Origin: Acanthochlamys bracteata
Lineage: Eukaryota; Streptophyta; Magnoliopsida; Pandanales; Velloziaceae
Direction: 5' to 3'
Length of the DNA: 64,000 bases
NCBI GenBank assembly: GCA_019914995.1
Contig: CM034127.1
Span: 8,184,001 to 8,248,000 of the forward strand
Position numbers and translations under genes: made by a program. Below the pieces are notes generated by a model. The model searched no databases, was not told the origin of the DNA, and saw only the letters and a list, made by a program, of their open reading frames with translations. Shown in pieces: positions 13,101-24,800 of the stretch (positions are counted from its first letter, which is position 1; each line of letters begins with the position of its first letter).

Positions 13101-13306
13101 AATGAAGTTATGTGTACTTTCCGAATCTATGAGTATGAAAACTTCTTATTTCTTGATTTTTCCAGCCACTCGGAGAGTTTGTGGACCAACTAAGTCATAC
13201 ATAGCACTAAGGGATAGCGTGGCATCTTCTTCTAGTAGCTCCTCCTCGGTGATATTTCCTTCCTCGTCTTCCTGCTCATTGTAACTTGGCTCTGATACCA
13301 AGTTGA
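10106..13306 (-). mobile_element. Ty3/gypsy retrotransposon internal region, decayed
   Basis: Minus-strand pol remains in order. The protease region is at 13074-12775 (LLGGMDLVLDIQWLKSLGD). Reverse transcriptase runs from about 12689 to 11750: [54 protein letters not shown]. RNase H is at 11746-11180 (TVETDASNKGIGAVL, YFSKALSP). Integrase core is at 11056-10640 (VVVDRLSKYAHF, IISDRDPIF, TAYHPQTDG), with its C-terminal part at 10633-10091 (YYGPFSVLEAVGPAAYRI, HPMFHVSQLKD). It is dead: frames are broken by stops and shifts, and the RT active-site block reads YFYDIL where the family has an F/Y-x-D-D motif. Gag is almost wholly missing between the PBS and the protease, and the 3' LTR is absent, replaced at about 10106 by CACTA array sequence. 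Confidence 0.93.
13287..13300 (-). other. Gypsy primer-binding site (tRNA-iMet type)
   Basis: On the minus strand the sequence is TGGTATCAGAGCCA, complementary to the 3' end of plant initiator tRNA-Met. It sits six bases inside the inner end of the LTR, as expected for a retrotransposon on the minus strand. Confidence 0.85.
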
Positions 13307-13900
13307 TGTGCCTTAAGAGCCTCTTATGTAGCTATTTATGGCTAAAACTAAATAGGATATTATTTTGTCTAAGTCTGCATTCCCTTCTACTTAGTCATGC
13401 TTCTTTATTTATATTAAAAGTGTTCATACAAGAGTTGAATTCCTCAATTTAACAAACTCTTACAAAGTAGTGTTTTATTGAAATTAAACTAAATCTCATA
13501 GAGTCCCTAATGGACCTAACTCCTAAATGTCAAGTCGATACAAAAGCACCCCTGCACCCGTGTCACCATCTAAAAGTGACCCGGTAAGTGTTCGGCGCCA
13601 AGGACACCATTCAAGTGGTGTCCTGGGTCTAGACTTGCATCCAGTTCCAACTAGAGACTGGATGCACTCGGGTGCCTATCTCGTAGACATGCTCATGGCA
13701 CACACTCGAGGCATGTCTGGCAGTCTATCGTTAGTTTCCGGCGTGTCCTCCGACTCCGGCGTGGCTGCTCCGACGAATGCAGTTTATCATTTTCTCTTTC
13801 TGTTTTCTCTGTTTGCTGCACTTCCATTGCTTCTCTTTCCTCCATGGCATCTCTTCTCCCCTCCGGACATCAACATGCCTCTTACTAAAAGAGGTAGGGG
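13307..13900 (-). repeat. 5' LTR of the gypsy element
   Basis: The LTR lies just outside the primer-binding site. Its inner border reads TGTGCCTTAAGAG on the plus strand, which gives the expected ..CA end on the minus strand. It contains the CTTCTTTATTTATA segment and a more GC-rich outer half (GGCGCCAAGGACACC, TTCCGGCGTGTCCTCCG) that recurs in diverged form at about 29.8-30.35 kb. The outer end is uncertain because the partner LTR is missing; it lies between about 13870 and 14030. Confidence 0.7.
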
Positions 13901-14789
13901 AAGGATTAAGAAGTTTCGTTGGCCACTGCACCAAATAATTTATTTGTGGCATGATTGAAGATGTTGATTTAGATAGAGTACAATAGTGTGGTAGGATCTA
14001 TGCAACTGACCATACGTAGTTTAGTACGATAAGGCTTTGTTATTGTTGTTGTTGTTTAACACTCGGACACTTACAAAGCTGATCCCTGTAGTTTGTATTT
14101 CTATCTCTGCATTCACCAATTTAGTGTTATTTCTTACAGAGATATCCTTCTCAGTCAATTCTGCTTGTATATGCTGTTGTCTTTGGTATCAAAGTTTTGA
14201 AAATTTTTTCTTATCAATATTCCATGTTAAGACCAACCTCTTGCCTCTGCCATTTGCTGCTAGTAAGTTTCAGGCAGATACCTCTTCCTGACAGCGTCGA
14301 ATGTGTTTGCTTAAACTTCACTCTCTTTAAATATTTTCTCTGAATTCAGAAGATGATCTTGAAGAACAAAAGAGATCCTTTCCTGAATTATCAAGTGAGT
14401 GCCTCTACAATCCTTGATGTGATGGAAAATTTTCCCTCTACTCTCTGCATGCTATTTCAGTGAATGCAGTTCATGATTAAAAGATCCGCCTAGCACGGTA
14501 TATTAAGGTGCATAGTCTCTTTTATTCTCTAATGAAGTTGTCCGTATGTCGACATCATAAGTAATAGCATAGCAGTGGTGATATGGTTACTTTCAGGCTG
14601 TGTTCATATGACGGTTTTGACCTTCTCTTTCGCAGAAAGCTGCAGTTTCAGGTTGTCTTCATATGACAGTAGTCCCTCTTTTTCTAGGAGTTACCAGATT
14701 GTATAAATGATAGGACAAAGACTTAGCTTAGTTTTTCTTAAAGGAGCTTGACATACTAGCAGGAGTCATCATCCAATATTGAAGAAGTC
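13901..14789. other. Gene-free stretch beside the gypsy LTR
   Basis: No supported gene. Open frames here are short and resemble no family I know. Some of the sequence may be the worn 5' part of the LRR gene relic that starts downstream. Confidence 0.4.
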
Positions 14790-16400
14790 ATTTGATGTAT
14801 TATTTTTGGCGGCTTTACATGAGGTCAATATTTCTAAATGTACGAAGTTGCATGTAGGAAATTCGACTAAGTGGTTATTGATGTCTTTCCCATCATTGAA
14901 ATATAGAAGGGAACTCAGTTGGTGCAATTCAAAATGGATGATTTGTGTTGCTTGGTTCATAAATGCCCTTCACTTGAAGAAGGTGGCTTGTCTATCGGTG
15001 GTTTGTCAATTCTATCAGACGAAGTATTTCCATTTTCAGATTGGAGAAACTAGTGGAGGCAAGCTGAGGAATGTTGACATCTAGTCACGTGAAACTGTTG
15101 TTGCCCAAAATTTCGAAACTGTCATTTGCAGCTAACTGGTACAGTATGGATGTCTGCATGGGTGAGTGGCCAGTTCTTCTATTAAACAACAAGTTTGAAA
15201 TAGTCACACTTCAGCTGGAAGAGACCTTCTGTTCTGTAACTTGTTATTTTCATGCGTGTAAATTGCAACATTAGAAAGAAGAAAGTAATAATAATAATAA
15301 TAATAAAAAAACTTGGTTGGTAGAGTTTTACGGAGTGACATCAGAAGTTGATTCATCTGACTGTGTCAATCTAGTTGTAAATGCTGAACATTAATTATGT
15401 TAGGTTATTGACGCTGTTTATCCACAGGTGTTGAATGTGGTTCTATATTTTGCAGCTTCTGAGCCAAATGCATATGTTGCAGCGTTTGAGCTTGAGAGAA
15501 ACTTTCCTCAGGAATGATGCTCTCTACAGCTTCATTGGTTCTTCTTTTGAAGAGTCTTGATGTTTCTTAGACCATGATACGCTTTTTTTATTTTTTAATC
15601 ACTCTGTTGGCAGTAAGTTCTAGAATTTGCCTGACTGATGGTAGCAATTGACAAGGTGACATTGGAACTTGTTTCCATATTTTAATCGTAGGTAATGAAA
15701 TGAAGTATCAAAAGTGAAATATAGTTATCTATTTGTGCTTATTCATTTTACGTTTTAAACTCTCTGCCTGACCCAGTAGAAATTTTGCACCTTCATGTAG
15801 TGATGTTTCTTCTGTGCTCCTCAGATATCTTTGGAATCTTTACTTCATGTTATCCAACAAAACCTGGGTACATAGTATCTGAAAGCAACTAGCTTTTATG
15901 TCACTGCAAAGATTTGATATAAGTTTACAAATCGTGGGAGCTCTAATGTTCTTATAACTGAACTGATAAACCTGGAAGAATTAGCATTTCGTGGATAGTT
16001 TCCTTAATAGCATCGGAAAGCCTAGACCTTTTGTTCCCAAGACCGAGGGCGATAACTGTTGTTATTGATGCATCAATAAGCTATGAAGAGCTCTACACAC
16101 TGCCAAAGATTTGCCCAATATATCTGGAGTGTGGCAGACTTACTTCCAGGTTACTTCTTTTTAGTACTTTCCTTGATATAATACCAAGGTTTGCTTCAAG
16201 CCAATCTTAATAATATCTGTTGATCGCTGGATAGGTAGTTCCTGACATTATTATGTGAAGCATCATCAAAGGTCTGACAAATTTGCAACTGTTGGAATGA
16301 CGCTGTTGTCTGACTTTACATCGTTCTGTTTTCATACATGTGCGTCGAAGTTGAAAACCTTTACTCTAGATTGGCTGCTCCATGGTTAACGAATAACGAT
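14790..16400 (+). pseudogene. LRR (probably F-box/LRR) gene relic
   Basis: Plus-strand fragments in several frames carry leucine-rich-repeat texture: HEVNISKCTKLHVG near 14820, then MDDLCCLVHKCPSLEEGGLS from 14935, leading to SILSDEVFPFSDWRN and a stop. KISKLSFAANWYSMDVCMGEW follows near 15110. About 700 bp on, near 16000, come ESLDLLFPRPRAITVVIDAS and SYEELYTLPKICPIYLECGR. IIKGLTNLQLLE is near 16265. Spaced repeats of this kind occur in plant F-box/LRR (FBL-type) substrate receptors. Stops and frame changes separate the pieces, no F-box start is visible, and no exon model stays open, so I call it a relic. The subfamily is inferred. Confidence 0.4.
15279..15306. repeat. (TAA)n microsatellite
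   Basis: About eight AAT/TAA units followed by an A run, inside the LRR relic. Confidence 0.85.
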
Positions 16401-17375
16401 TTAGCTAATCTGAGTTCTGACTTGGAACTTAATTAATTTGTCTGAGTTGTCATTGTCTGAGTGTAAACTTCTTAATGCAGGTCAAAATTGACTCTCATGT
16501 ATTTCAAACAATCTCTTTTTCTTTTTTGTTTGGTAGGAATGCTTGTTTTCTACGTTTCCACTAGTGCTCTTTATCTATACATCCGAATGCTAACATTTGT
16601 TGATTGAGAGACCAACATAATAAACAGAAATTATCTTAAAATAGTGCTTGCTTCTACTAGCTCCAAAACCTGCTATGGACTTGAACAGATTCATATAAAA
16701 TAAAGTACCTGTTATGTTTCCGTTTAACCTGCAAAAGAAGCTTACTTCCTTTTTTGTTTCAACATAGATCTTTTTTCAACTATGTAATCTAATTAGAAAT
16801 TGACAAATCAATAATTGAGACAATTCACAGCTACGTAAACTAGCATTGCTCTCCAATTTTGAAAATATTCTCTCAAAAATATTGCCCTCTGGGATCCATC
16901 GTTGCGTATGAGGGTAGGTGTGAGAATAGCCTCACAATAAAATTTTGGATTGATACGGGAGAATGTAGTATAGACTGGACAACCTTATTTTAACAGCTAG
17001 CGTTTGGATAGTAGGCTCTTGGTTTGTTAACAGTATCATTACATGAAATTTCTGTGTTGTGAGCATTTTATAACTAAGAAATAACATTAGGAGACCGTAC
17101 ATATACGTTCGTTTGGAATTGTATTTACCAAACGTAAACTTTTATTTTTTTATTTTATATTTTTTAATATATATTTTATAAAAATATAAAAAATTTTATT
17201 TTAAAATTTAAAAAATATTAAAAAAATTACGTAATAAAATTATTTTTATTATAGATTTTTATTATTTTTTTAAAATAAAAAAAATTATTTTTTAAAAATA
17301 AAAATATATTTTATTTCAGAAAAATTTTATTTTATAAATAATTATAAACGCTTTTTAATGCAACAACTAACGTAA
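16401..17375. other. Gene-free region with AT-rich MITE-like block
   Basis: No coding frame is visible. At about 17100-17352 there is a block starting CGTTCGTTTGGAATTGTATT and ending TTATAAACGCTTTTTAATG. Its core is nearly pure A/T (TTTTATATTTTTTAATATATA) and resembles the 32.2 kb and 40.7 kb MITE family. It lies just upstream of the VAMP72 core promoter. Confidence 0.45.
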
Positions 17376-17379
17376 AGAG

Positions 17380-17388
17380 TATATATAT
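17380..17388 (+). promoter_or_regulatory. Candidate TATA box of the VAMP72 gene
   Basis: TATATATAT lies about 265 bp upstream of the VAMP72 ATG, followed by a pyrimidine-rich leader (CTCCTCCTTTCCTCTTCCC) typical of plant 5' UTRs. Its position is plausible but unproven. Confidence 0.45.
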
Positions 17389-17652
17389 GCATGTAACGAA
17401 CGCCTCCTCCTGGCTTAGCGCTCGCCTTCGTGCGCGTGCGGAGCTGATCATTCTCTTTCTCATTCTCCTCTAATGCTTTCCTGTTTCTCCTCCTCCTTTC
17501 CTCTTCCCTTCCTCTCCTTTTCCTCAGCTAGCCGGCGATCGATTAATTGATTTTTTGCTCTAGATTTAAATTCTTTTGTTTTGTTTTGTTTTTGAATCTG
17601 GTGCTGAGGAGTCGGGTTTGGGAAGAGGAGAGTTAATAGATCGGAGGTCGAG

Positions 17653-19761
17653 ATGGGGAAGCAGCAGCAGAGCACGTTGATCTACAGCTTCGTTGCACGC
17701 GGCACGGTGGTTCTTGCTGAATACACCGAGTTCACCGGAAACTTCACCAACGTTGCATCCCAATGTCTCCAGAAACTTCCCACTTCCAATAACAAGTTTA
17801 CCTATAACTGCGATGGACACACGTTCAATTATCTCGTCGAAGACGGATACAGTTAGTCCCCCGTTAAATCAATTTCCTCTGGATTTATATAATTACATAC
17901 TAATGTTTGGTCGATTTGTGTTATTCATGTTTGTGATTTCATGGTTTAGTATGGCCTTGATTTGTTGGTTTTGTGATGGAGACGGTTTTCCATTATTCAT
18001 TCACGGGTTGAGCGATTTGCATTTGAATCATCTTGCTAAATAAGTACGGGTTCGCCATCTGAATCCGTTAGTGTTTCATTTTTCTTAAATGCCGTTTATT
18101 TGATGGGTTTGGTGGTGGATATTTCCTGAGCATTTCTTTATTTCCATAATTAAATTTCTCCCCTCCTGTTTTCTTCAGTGACCTGATGCCAATGCCAAAA
18201 TGTAGATTTTCTGTTTTGATTTATTCTGCGCATTTGGTTGCTGCTCTCTTGACATTTCCAATGCCTGGGGTCCAGCTTTTGTACCTGATATATATCTTTA
18301 TGAGATAGCCGGTAGAGTATTTTCCTTAAGAAAGTAGCACATTGTATTCTCTAACTGAAGCTCCCGTTTGTTTATACTCAATGAGGAGGTGTGAGAGGAA
18401 CATGTTGAATTTCCATGGAATTTCTCGAGGGAACATCCCAAGTGTATAGTTTTCTTTGAAAGGTTAACCTTTTTAATTTCCTACAGTGATTGCAGGCAAC
18501 ATTACGAATATTATATTTGCAAGTCAAGCAACTTTTCTGTGCTCTAGCTGATTAAGGAACATGCAAATAAGAATTGCTTTTATTACAGAGCAGCACTGTT
18601 GACCGCCATCCTTTTGCATAGATTTTGTGATGCTTTTATATGCAATTTTAAAGTAATAGGAAATTGTTTCTACATGTACAATACAGTATCTATGACTCTG
18701 GTATTGAATTAGCCTTTGTCCCACTTTCGCTAGTTTGTTTTTCAAAAGTACTAAAAAAAAACTCATTTTCTCTGAAAGCTATACTTTTTAAGCAATCCCA
18801 AATGACACTTAATTTTCTCTTTCAATAAAACTTTTATGCATTTTCTCTCATGAAACGAACGTTGATATGTGTATTTAAGTGATGATGTGAAGAGAACCCA
18901 TTCATGAACTAATTTTGTCCCAGAAGATGGTTGAACTTAGTTTTCGTATTACAGTTGCAGTTGTCCTTCTACGATGTTTTTAGTGTTCTACCTCCATATT
19001 TGCAGCATACTGTGTAGTTGCAGTTGAATCAGCTGGTCGGCAAACACCCATTGCCTTCTTGGAAAGGGTCAAGGAAGATTTTAAAAAGAGATATGGAGGC
19101 GGGAAAGCTGCAACAGCTCAGGCCAATGGTCTTAATCGAGAATTTGGGTAGTACCTTGGTCTGATATGTTTTAATGAAGACGGTATTCATTCATAAGCTG
19201 GTTATATTCAATTGCTTTGCAGGACAAAATTGAAAGAACACATGGTATACTGTGTGCAGCATCCTGAAGAGATCAGCCAGGTAGCGAAAGTTAAAGCTCA
19301 GGTTTCTGAAGTCAAAGGTGTAATGATGGAAAACATCGAGAAGGTTATCAACACACTACTGTACTTACAGAGATCTAAGGATCCTCTCATTTTAGTTCTT
19401 GGGTAATCAAGATACCGGATTTGACAATTTCAAATCTGTAACTTGCTTTATAGGTTTTGGATCGTGGAGAGAAAATCGAGCTCCTCGTGGACAAGACTGA
19501 AAACCTTAGATCACAGGTTGCTAACATCTTCCAGAACTCCACATGATGATGCTTAACCTGGTTTTGCCTTTTCTAATTTTCTTAGCATGATCTCACATTA
19601 TTCGTGTTCAAGTGTAGGCACAAGATTTCAGGCAACAAGGAACAAAAATGAAAAGAAAGATGTGGGTGCAAAATATGAAAATAAAGCTGATCGTTGCAGG
19701 GATTGGAGCAGTGTTAATACTTCTTATTATCCTTTCTGTTTGCCATGGCTTCAAATGCTGA
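17653..19761 (+). CDS. VAMP72-type R-SNARE (VAMP721/722-like)
   Basis: Five exons, 17653-17851, 19006-19147, 19223-19343, 19454-19516 and 19618-19761, join without a frame break to a 222-residue protein, the usual length of the plant VAMP72 group. Exons 1-2 encode the longin domain ([53 protein letters not shown]). Exons 3-4 encode the R-SNARE motif ([20 protein letters not shown], then [20 protein letters not shown]) with the zero-layer Arg at about residue 158. The last exon gives a basic stretch ([14 protein letters not shown]) and a C-terminal anchor helix ([19 protein letters not shown]) ending HGFKC. In the known family these proteins sit on secretory vesicles, pair with plasma-membrane syntaxins, and act in exocytosis, cell-plate formation and defence secretion. 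The exact paralogue is not resolved. Confidence 0.95.
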
Positions 19762-20170
19762 TTCTAGTATATCTTATATAACCGATTCCCAACCCTTGCA
19801 GACAGCATTAACTTCCCATCTCAAAATATGCCGTACTATAGCGTGTGGGTTTAACATTTACCAGTGTTTATTCAGTATATATAGTATTGGTTCTCAGAAC
19901 TTCCAACTCATAACTACTGTAGGTGAACTTTGATTGAACTGCTCATTACACTTGATTGCATGTACAGATTATGCAGACAAAGAATCTTGATCAATGAGCT
20001 TGTAATATAATAATGTTGAGATGCATTTATCGTTCCTCGCTCTTTACTTTTGAATGGTCAGTGTTTCGTAACCTTTACTTAGACAAAAAACTATGCTTGC
20101 TTGCCACTAGGGTAATGCGATCATGCATAGTGTCATGGGATTTAGTGATACTAAGTCAGTCTTTAACTTG
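19762..20170. other. VAMP72 3' flank
   Basis: Contains the 3' UTR, with an AATATAATAATG-type AT stretch near 20005 that could serve for polyadenylation. No other gene is seen. Confidence 0.4.
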
Positions 20171-20565
20171 GTCTTGAGAGAAAAAACGATAAAAAATACT
20201 TGACGAAAGAGCTTTTTGAAATAAAACTTTGTATTACTTTGTTTGATACAACTTTTACTTAATTTATTGATAATCTAAATAAAGAGCTTCGTCTTCCTAT
20301 TTATAATTTCTCCATCTCCTTAATGAACGGTAAAAATTATTTTGATCGAACGGTGCAGAATATATGATCCAAAAAACTTTTACATTATTTTTCTTACAAA
20401 AATTTCACCTTTGTAGAATATTTTCTAACTTACTCTAAATTTATCAATTATTTTTTATTTAGAGTATTTTATTATACTCTAAATTTAGCTTATTTTATCT
20501 AGATAAAAAATATTTTACCAAAATAAGTTAAATAGAAAAAAAATTAAAATAACCATACTGTGATA
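20171..20565 (-). repeat. LTR-like dispersed repeat, copy B
   Basis: Second copy of the repeat at 8547-8958, in the same orientation and colinear throughout: GTCTTGAGAGAAAAAACGA, AAAGAGCTTTTTGAAATAA, TATTTATAATTTCTCCATCT, TTTAGAGTATTTTATTATAC, CATACTGTGATA. It is more AT-shifted than copy A (many C to T and G to A differences), as expected of an old methylated transposon. No internal coding region is attached. Confidence 0.6.
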
Positions 20566-21807
20566 ATAGGGACCGAGTTGAGCTTCTACTCATAATACTG
20601 GAACAGTGTGTTTCATTGCTGGACAATTCCAGCGCCCTTGTTCGGTACATCAACCTAACATCAAGTGGACTACATGATGCAAAACCAAAAACATCACTCA
20701 GATGATCCCTCACGTTAAGCTCTTTAGTACTCGTAAACATAAAAATTTGGAACTCACTTACAATAGCTTTTCTAACTTAATTTTTTCTGTAAATTCTACT
20801 ACTAGATAATGGCATTTCAATTTTCAAGTTCAATCAGATTCAACTTCAACTTTGAGAAGCGTAATTTTATTGTTCACTGCGCTTGATAGGAAGTGCTGAC
20901 CCAAAAATAAAAATAAACGTCATCTCTGATCCCATTAAACTATAACTAAAATCGACATGTAATTTTTACTAAGGAAGTTAGGAGCTATTTGACACTGTTT
21001 AATTTCATTTCACCATTTATTTGTTTAATTATTTTTTATGTTTCAACAAACTTTTTCAACATTTTCAAATATTTCCAAAATTTTTTAAAATGTAAGTTAT
21101 ATATAAACTCATTTCTCAAAAAACTTTATAAATAAACTCATTTTAAAAAAAATTATTTTAAACACTCCCCAAATTCCTTAATGATTCCATTCTCTTGAAA
21201 CGAATTATTCCTTTCGAAACATATTTTGTTAGGCATTCCGTTTTAGAAAAACAACTTATCAAATTTCATTTCATCAATAAACTTTTTACAATAATCTACA
21301 AAATTTATTTAAAAAATATAAAAAAATTCTACATAACAAAATTTTATTATTTACTTTATTATTTTTTAAATTAATAATAAAACTCATTGATCAAAATATA
21401 ATTAAAATATTTTTTATTTAAAAAAATTATTTTATAAATACTTTCAAACCGCCCTTACAGCCCATCAAAGTTCCTGCCTTGAAACTGAATATAAATAATA
21501 TTAACATACATATTGAGGAGGCTTATAGATTTACTGAGAAATGTGAAAAAAATTAGGTGATAAATGCATGTGATAGCCACAATATATCCAGCATACAACA
21601 AGAAATAATAAAACAACAAGCCTACTCTACAAAATTATAACTGCGGACTTTTATCCACTTCAACTACGCAACCAAGCAACATCTCAAGGATGATGAACAG
21701 AATACGAGAACAGCTTCACTTGTTTGGATTTCTAAACACGCATAACATAGAAATGATCACCACGCATAAGTCACAACAGCACCAACCTTTAATCCATGCA
21801 CTTCCAC
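20566..21807. other. Gene-free region with AT-rich repeat blocks
   Basis: Nothing coding is supported. Two AT-rich blocks, at about 20985-21175 (GGAGCTATTTGACACTGTTT to AACACTCCCC) and 21225-21455 (GGCATTCCGTTTTAGAAAAAC to CTTTCAAACCGCCC), look like worn MITEs. The last 300 bp before 21808 are the 3' UTR side of the ALBA gene. Confidence 0.45.
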
Positions 21808-24800
21808 TTAATATCCCCTGCCACGGCCACCCATCCTACCTCTCCCACGGCCATATCCCCTCCTCCCACCAGCTGCTCCTCTTCCCTGTTCATATCCTTG
21901 ACCTGTCATAGCAAAGTAATTTGTCAAGCACTACAGATCTAGAACCAAACTTCCCCCTCCCCCACCAATACCAGTCCACAACACACATTCCGGAACTTGA
22001 ATAGAAGATAAGAGGCTCATTTATTCACCGGAACTGACCATAAATTTAAGCAACCTGCTATAGAATATAATAAAGTTTGTAGGATATGTATAAACATATT
22101 CTGATTTTCTGATGTAGATAACTTTATGTGAAGCTGATCCCACTAGGTACTCCAATAAGGACTTTGCTCATATCCATGAAACAAGATACAAAAAAAGGTT
22201 GGTGCATGAACCCTTTTGTAAAAGAAGTCAACATTAATGAATATTTGATGTGGAGTCTCAACACAAAGTCCAGTCCAAGAAGTTGATTGAAAATTAAAAG
22301 TGTCAACAGTATTATTTAAAGGAATCAAAGAATTCTAATGGTAAATTAATCAGCTTTGAGAATTCAGCCAAAGCAGAAAAGATGAGATGAGAACTTTTGA
22401 CCAGATTTTATTACAATGCCCGAAATTAGGTCTTGCATGTGAATTTTATAATTAGTTCATTTCTTAGACTATCAATTAGTTTGCATTATTGACTTCCAAG
22501 AAAGCAGAGAGCCATTATAAGGAATTGCCCTTGGACCAATACTACCAATGTTCTAAAAGGTATAATATGTTTTGCAAGTTGTAAAGTATTGTGTAACATT
22601 TCTGTGACAGACAAATGCATAAGATAATTGACCTCAAACGTTCTTGAAATACAATATACAGAGAGTAAAAAGAGCAACAACAAGCTAACAATGCACACAT
22701 ATAGTCTTAAGGAAAAAAAATTAAGTAAAAGATGAAAACTACATACTCTCTACTGATCCAGTGAGTATAAACAAAAACAGGAAAAGCACTTGCACAGCAC
22801 AGTAAAATCATAACAACATAAATGTAGGGCATATGACGGATGACTGATGTGGAAATTCAGCTTTTTGACAGCATCTGAAATGTAATGCAGGTGCCACTAT
22901 CAGAGGCCCAGGAAAGATACTACACGGAAATTGAGTATTTCTGCCGTAATCTAAAATGCAATGCAGGTCCCAATTAACTTGCAGAAAAACCAAACCCATC
23001 TTTTAGAACAATGAACACTACGAACAGCAGCACTAAATGTAAAACACCAATGCGCCTCAAAAATTAAGCAACCCAGACCTGAAATAAATCAATGCTTCAA
23101 AATTTGTTTGCATGGTCTCTAACAAGAGAACCATATACTTGGAAGAATTAAACAATCAAAATAAATTTTCTAGGAAGAGCATGTGGTGGCACTGATAATG
23201 TATACCAGTTAATAATAGAAGAAAGCCATGATAAACTATGTGAGGCTCACTGAGAATGTCAAAAAAGGCTTCCTTTTCTTAGGAAACAAGAACGATTAGA
23301 ATCAACATCTAAAGAACATCATTATATTATTTTCAAAGAACTTCAAAATAGGAACAGTTCGAATAGTTTACATTACCTTGAAACTGTTTCAAAATGATTC
23401 CAACTGGTAACTCATAACAACAAGGAGGGACACTATGGTTTGGCTATAAACAAATGTGCATAGTAATAAAAACTGGAACAAGTGAAAGCTTTACCTTGGT
23501 AACCCCTGCCACCACCCCTACCTCGTCCACCTCCTTGACCGTAATTCCAGTTCCATCCACCATTTTCTATCACAGAATAAAATATGCTCAATCAGGAGAC
23601 CTAGTCGGAACAGGGTTGAAACCCTGAAAGCCTTACAAATACGAGGTGCTGACAAGTTTGTCTACAAGGTGCTTATTGTTATAGATTGAACTCAAGATCG
23701 CATGGAAAATGTGACACTCTAGCAGCAAGTCCTGATGTTGAGTATTGGTGAACATAAAGTATCTTAAATCAAATCAACGTAAGTACCTTGATAATTGTCA
23801 TATCCATTGTATCCGCCATATCCACCGTAGCCACCATATCCTCCATATCCACCTCTTCCAAACCCTCTTCCTCTTCCCCTTCCTCTACCACGCCCACGTC
23901 CTCGCCCATACGAATCTGTAGGAAGCACTATCACATCACAACCTGTTGCTACCTCCCAATGCAACAGAAGAGAGTCATACCATCCACATATTGCCCTTGT
24001 GTTTGTCTCTGCTGAATCTGTTGCTGTGGGGCATAATACTGCTGCTGTTGCTGGAATTTTCTCGGCTGCTGTTGCTGCTTTATCTGCTCCACATGCAATG
24101 GGGCTTGATATCTACCAAAGAAAATGATAAACAAGCATGATAAATAAACCAGCTTTCTCTAAGCATGTCATCTTAACCCAGACAAGTATTTGCTTTGCTG
24201 CAAATATCATCTAAAAAAGATTACCCAGGTGACTGCTTGTTTAGCTCTCTTGTGGAGAGTGTAATCGAAATCATTGAGACATGACGAGTTGACTCCACCC
24301 TATATAGAAAATAAAAAGTTAAGGATGAAAGCATATGTCAATCTTTTGAAACATCTCTTTCAATGGTCGGATATGCTTACGGTAGAAGGCCCTCCTCAAT
24401 TGGTTCCCACACATCAGTAATGCTAGTTGAACTAATAGCTGTGTCTTGATGCAAGCTAGTATTGACCCTCCTCTGGAAACAGTATCAGAACCCGAAAAAG
24501 AATATCCACATAATAGTTCCGAAAACCAACAGGCCAAAGGAAAGAAATACAACGAAACCAAACCTTGATAATTTCAGCAACAGCAACAGCCTTACTTATT
24601 GCCTGTCCCATAGCCTTCAACACAATTTCCTTCACACGCTTTTCCTGAGTGCAGCAGGAGATAGGACAATAATCAATTATCAAGTCAATATGTAGATTCT
24701 TTACCAAATAAAGAAACAAATAAATATGGAAAGAAAGAAAGAAAGAAAGCAAAGAAAAGAAATAACCAGCTTAGGTAAAAACATCCCTTTACAGAAACTT

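Noticed and set aside
13527..13958. 143-residue plus-strand frame
   Set aside because: Falls within the gypsy LTR and its relative at 30 kb does not keep the frame.
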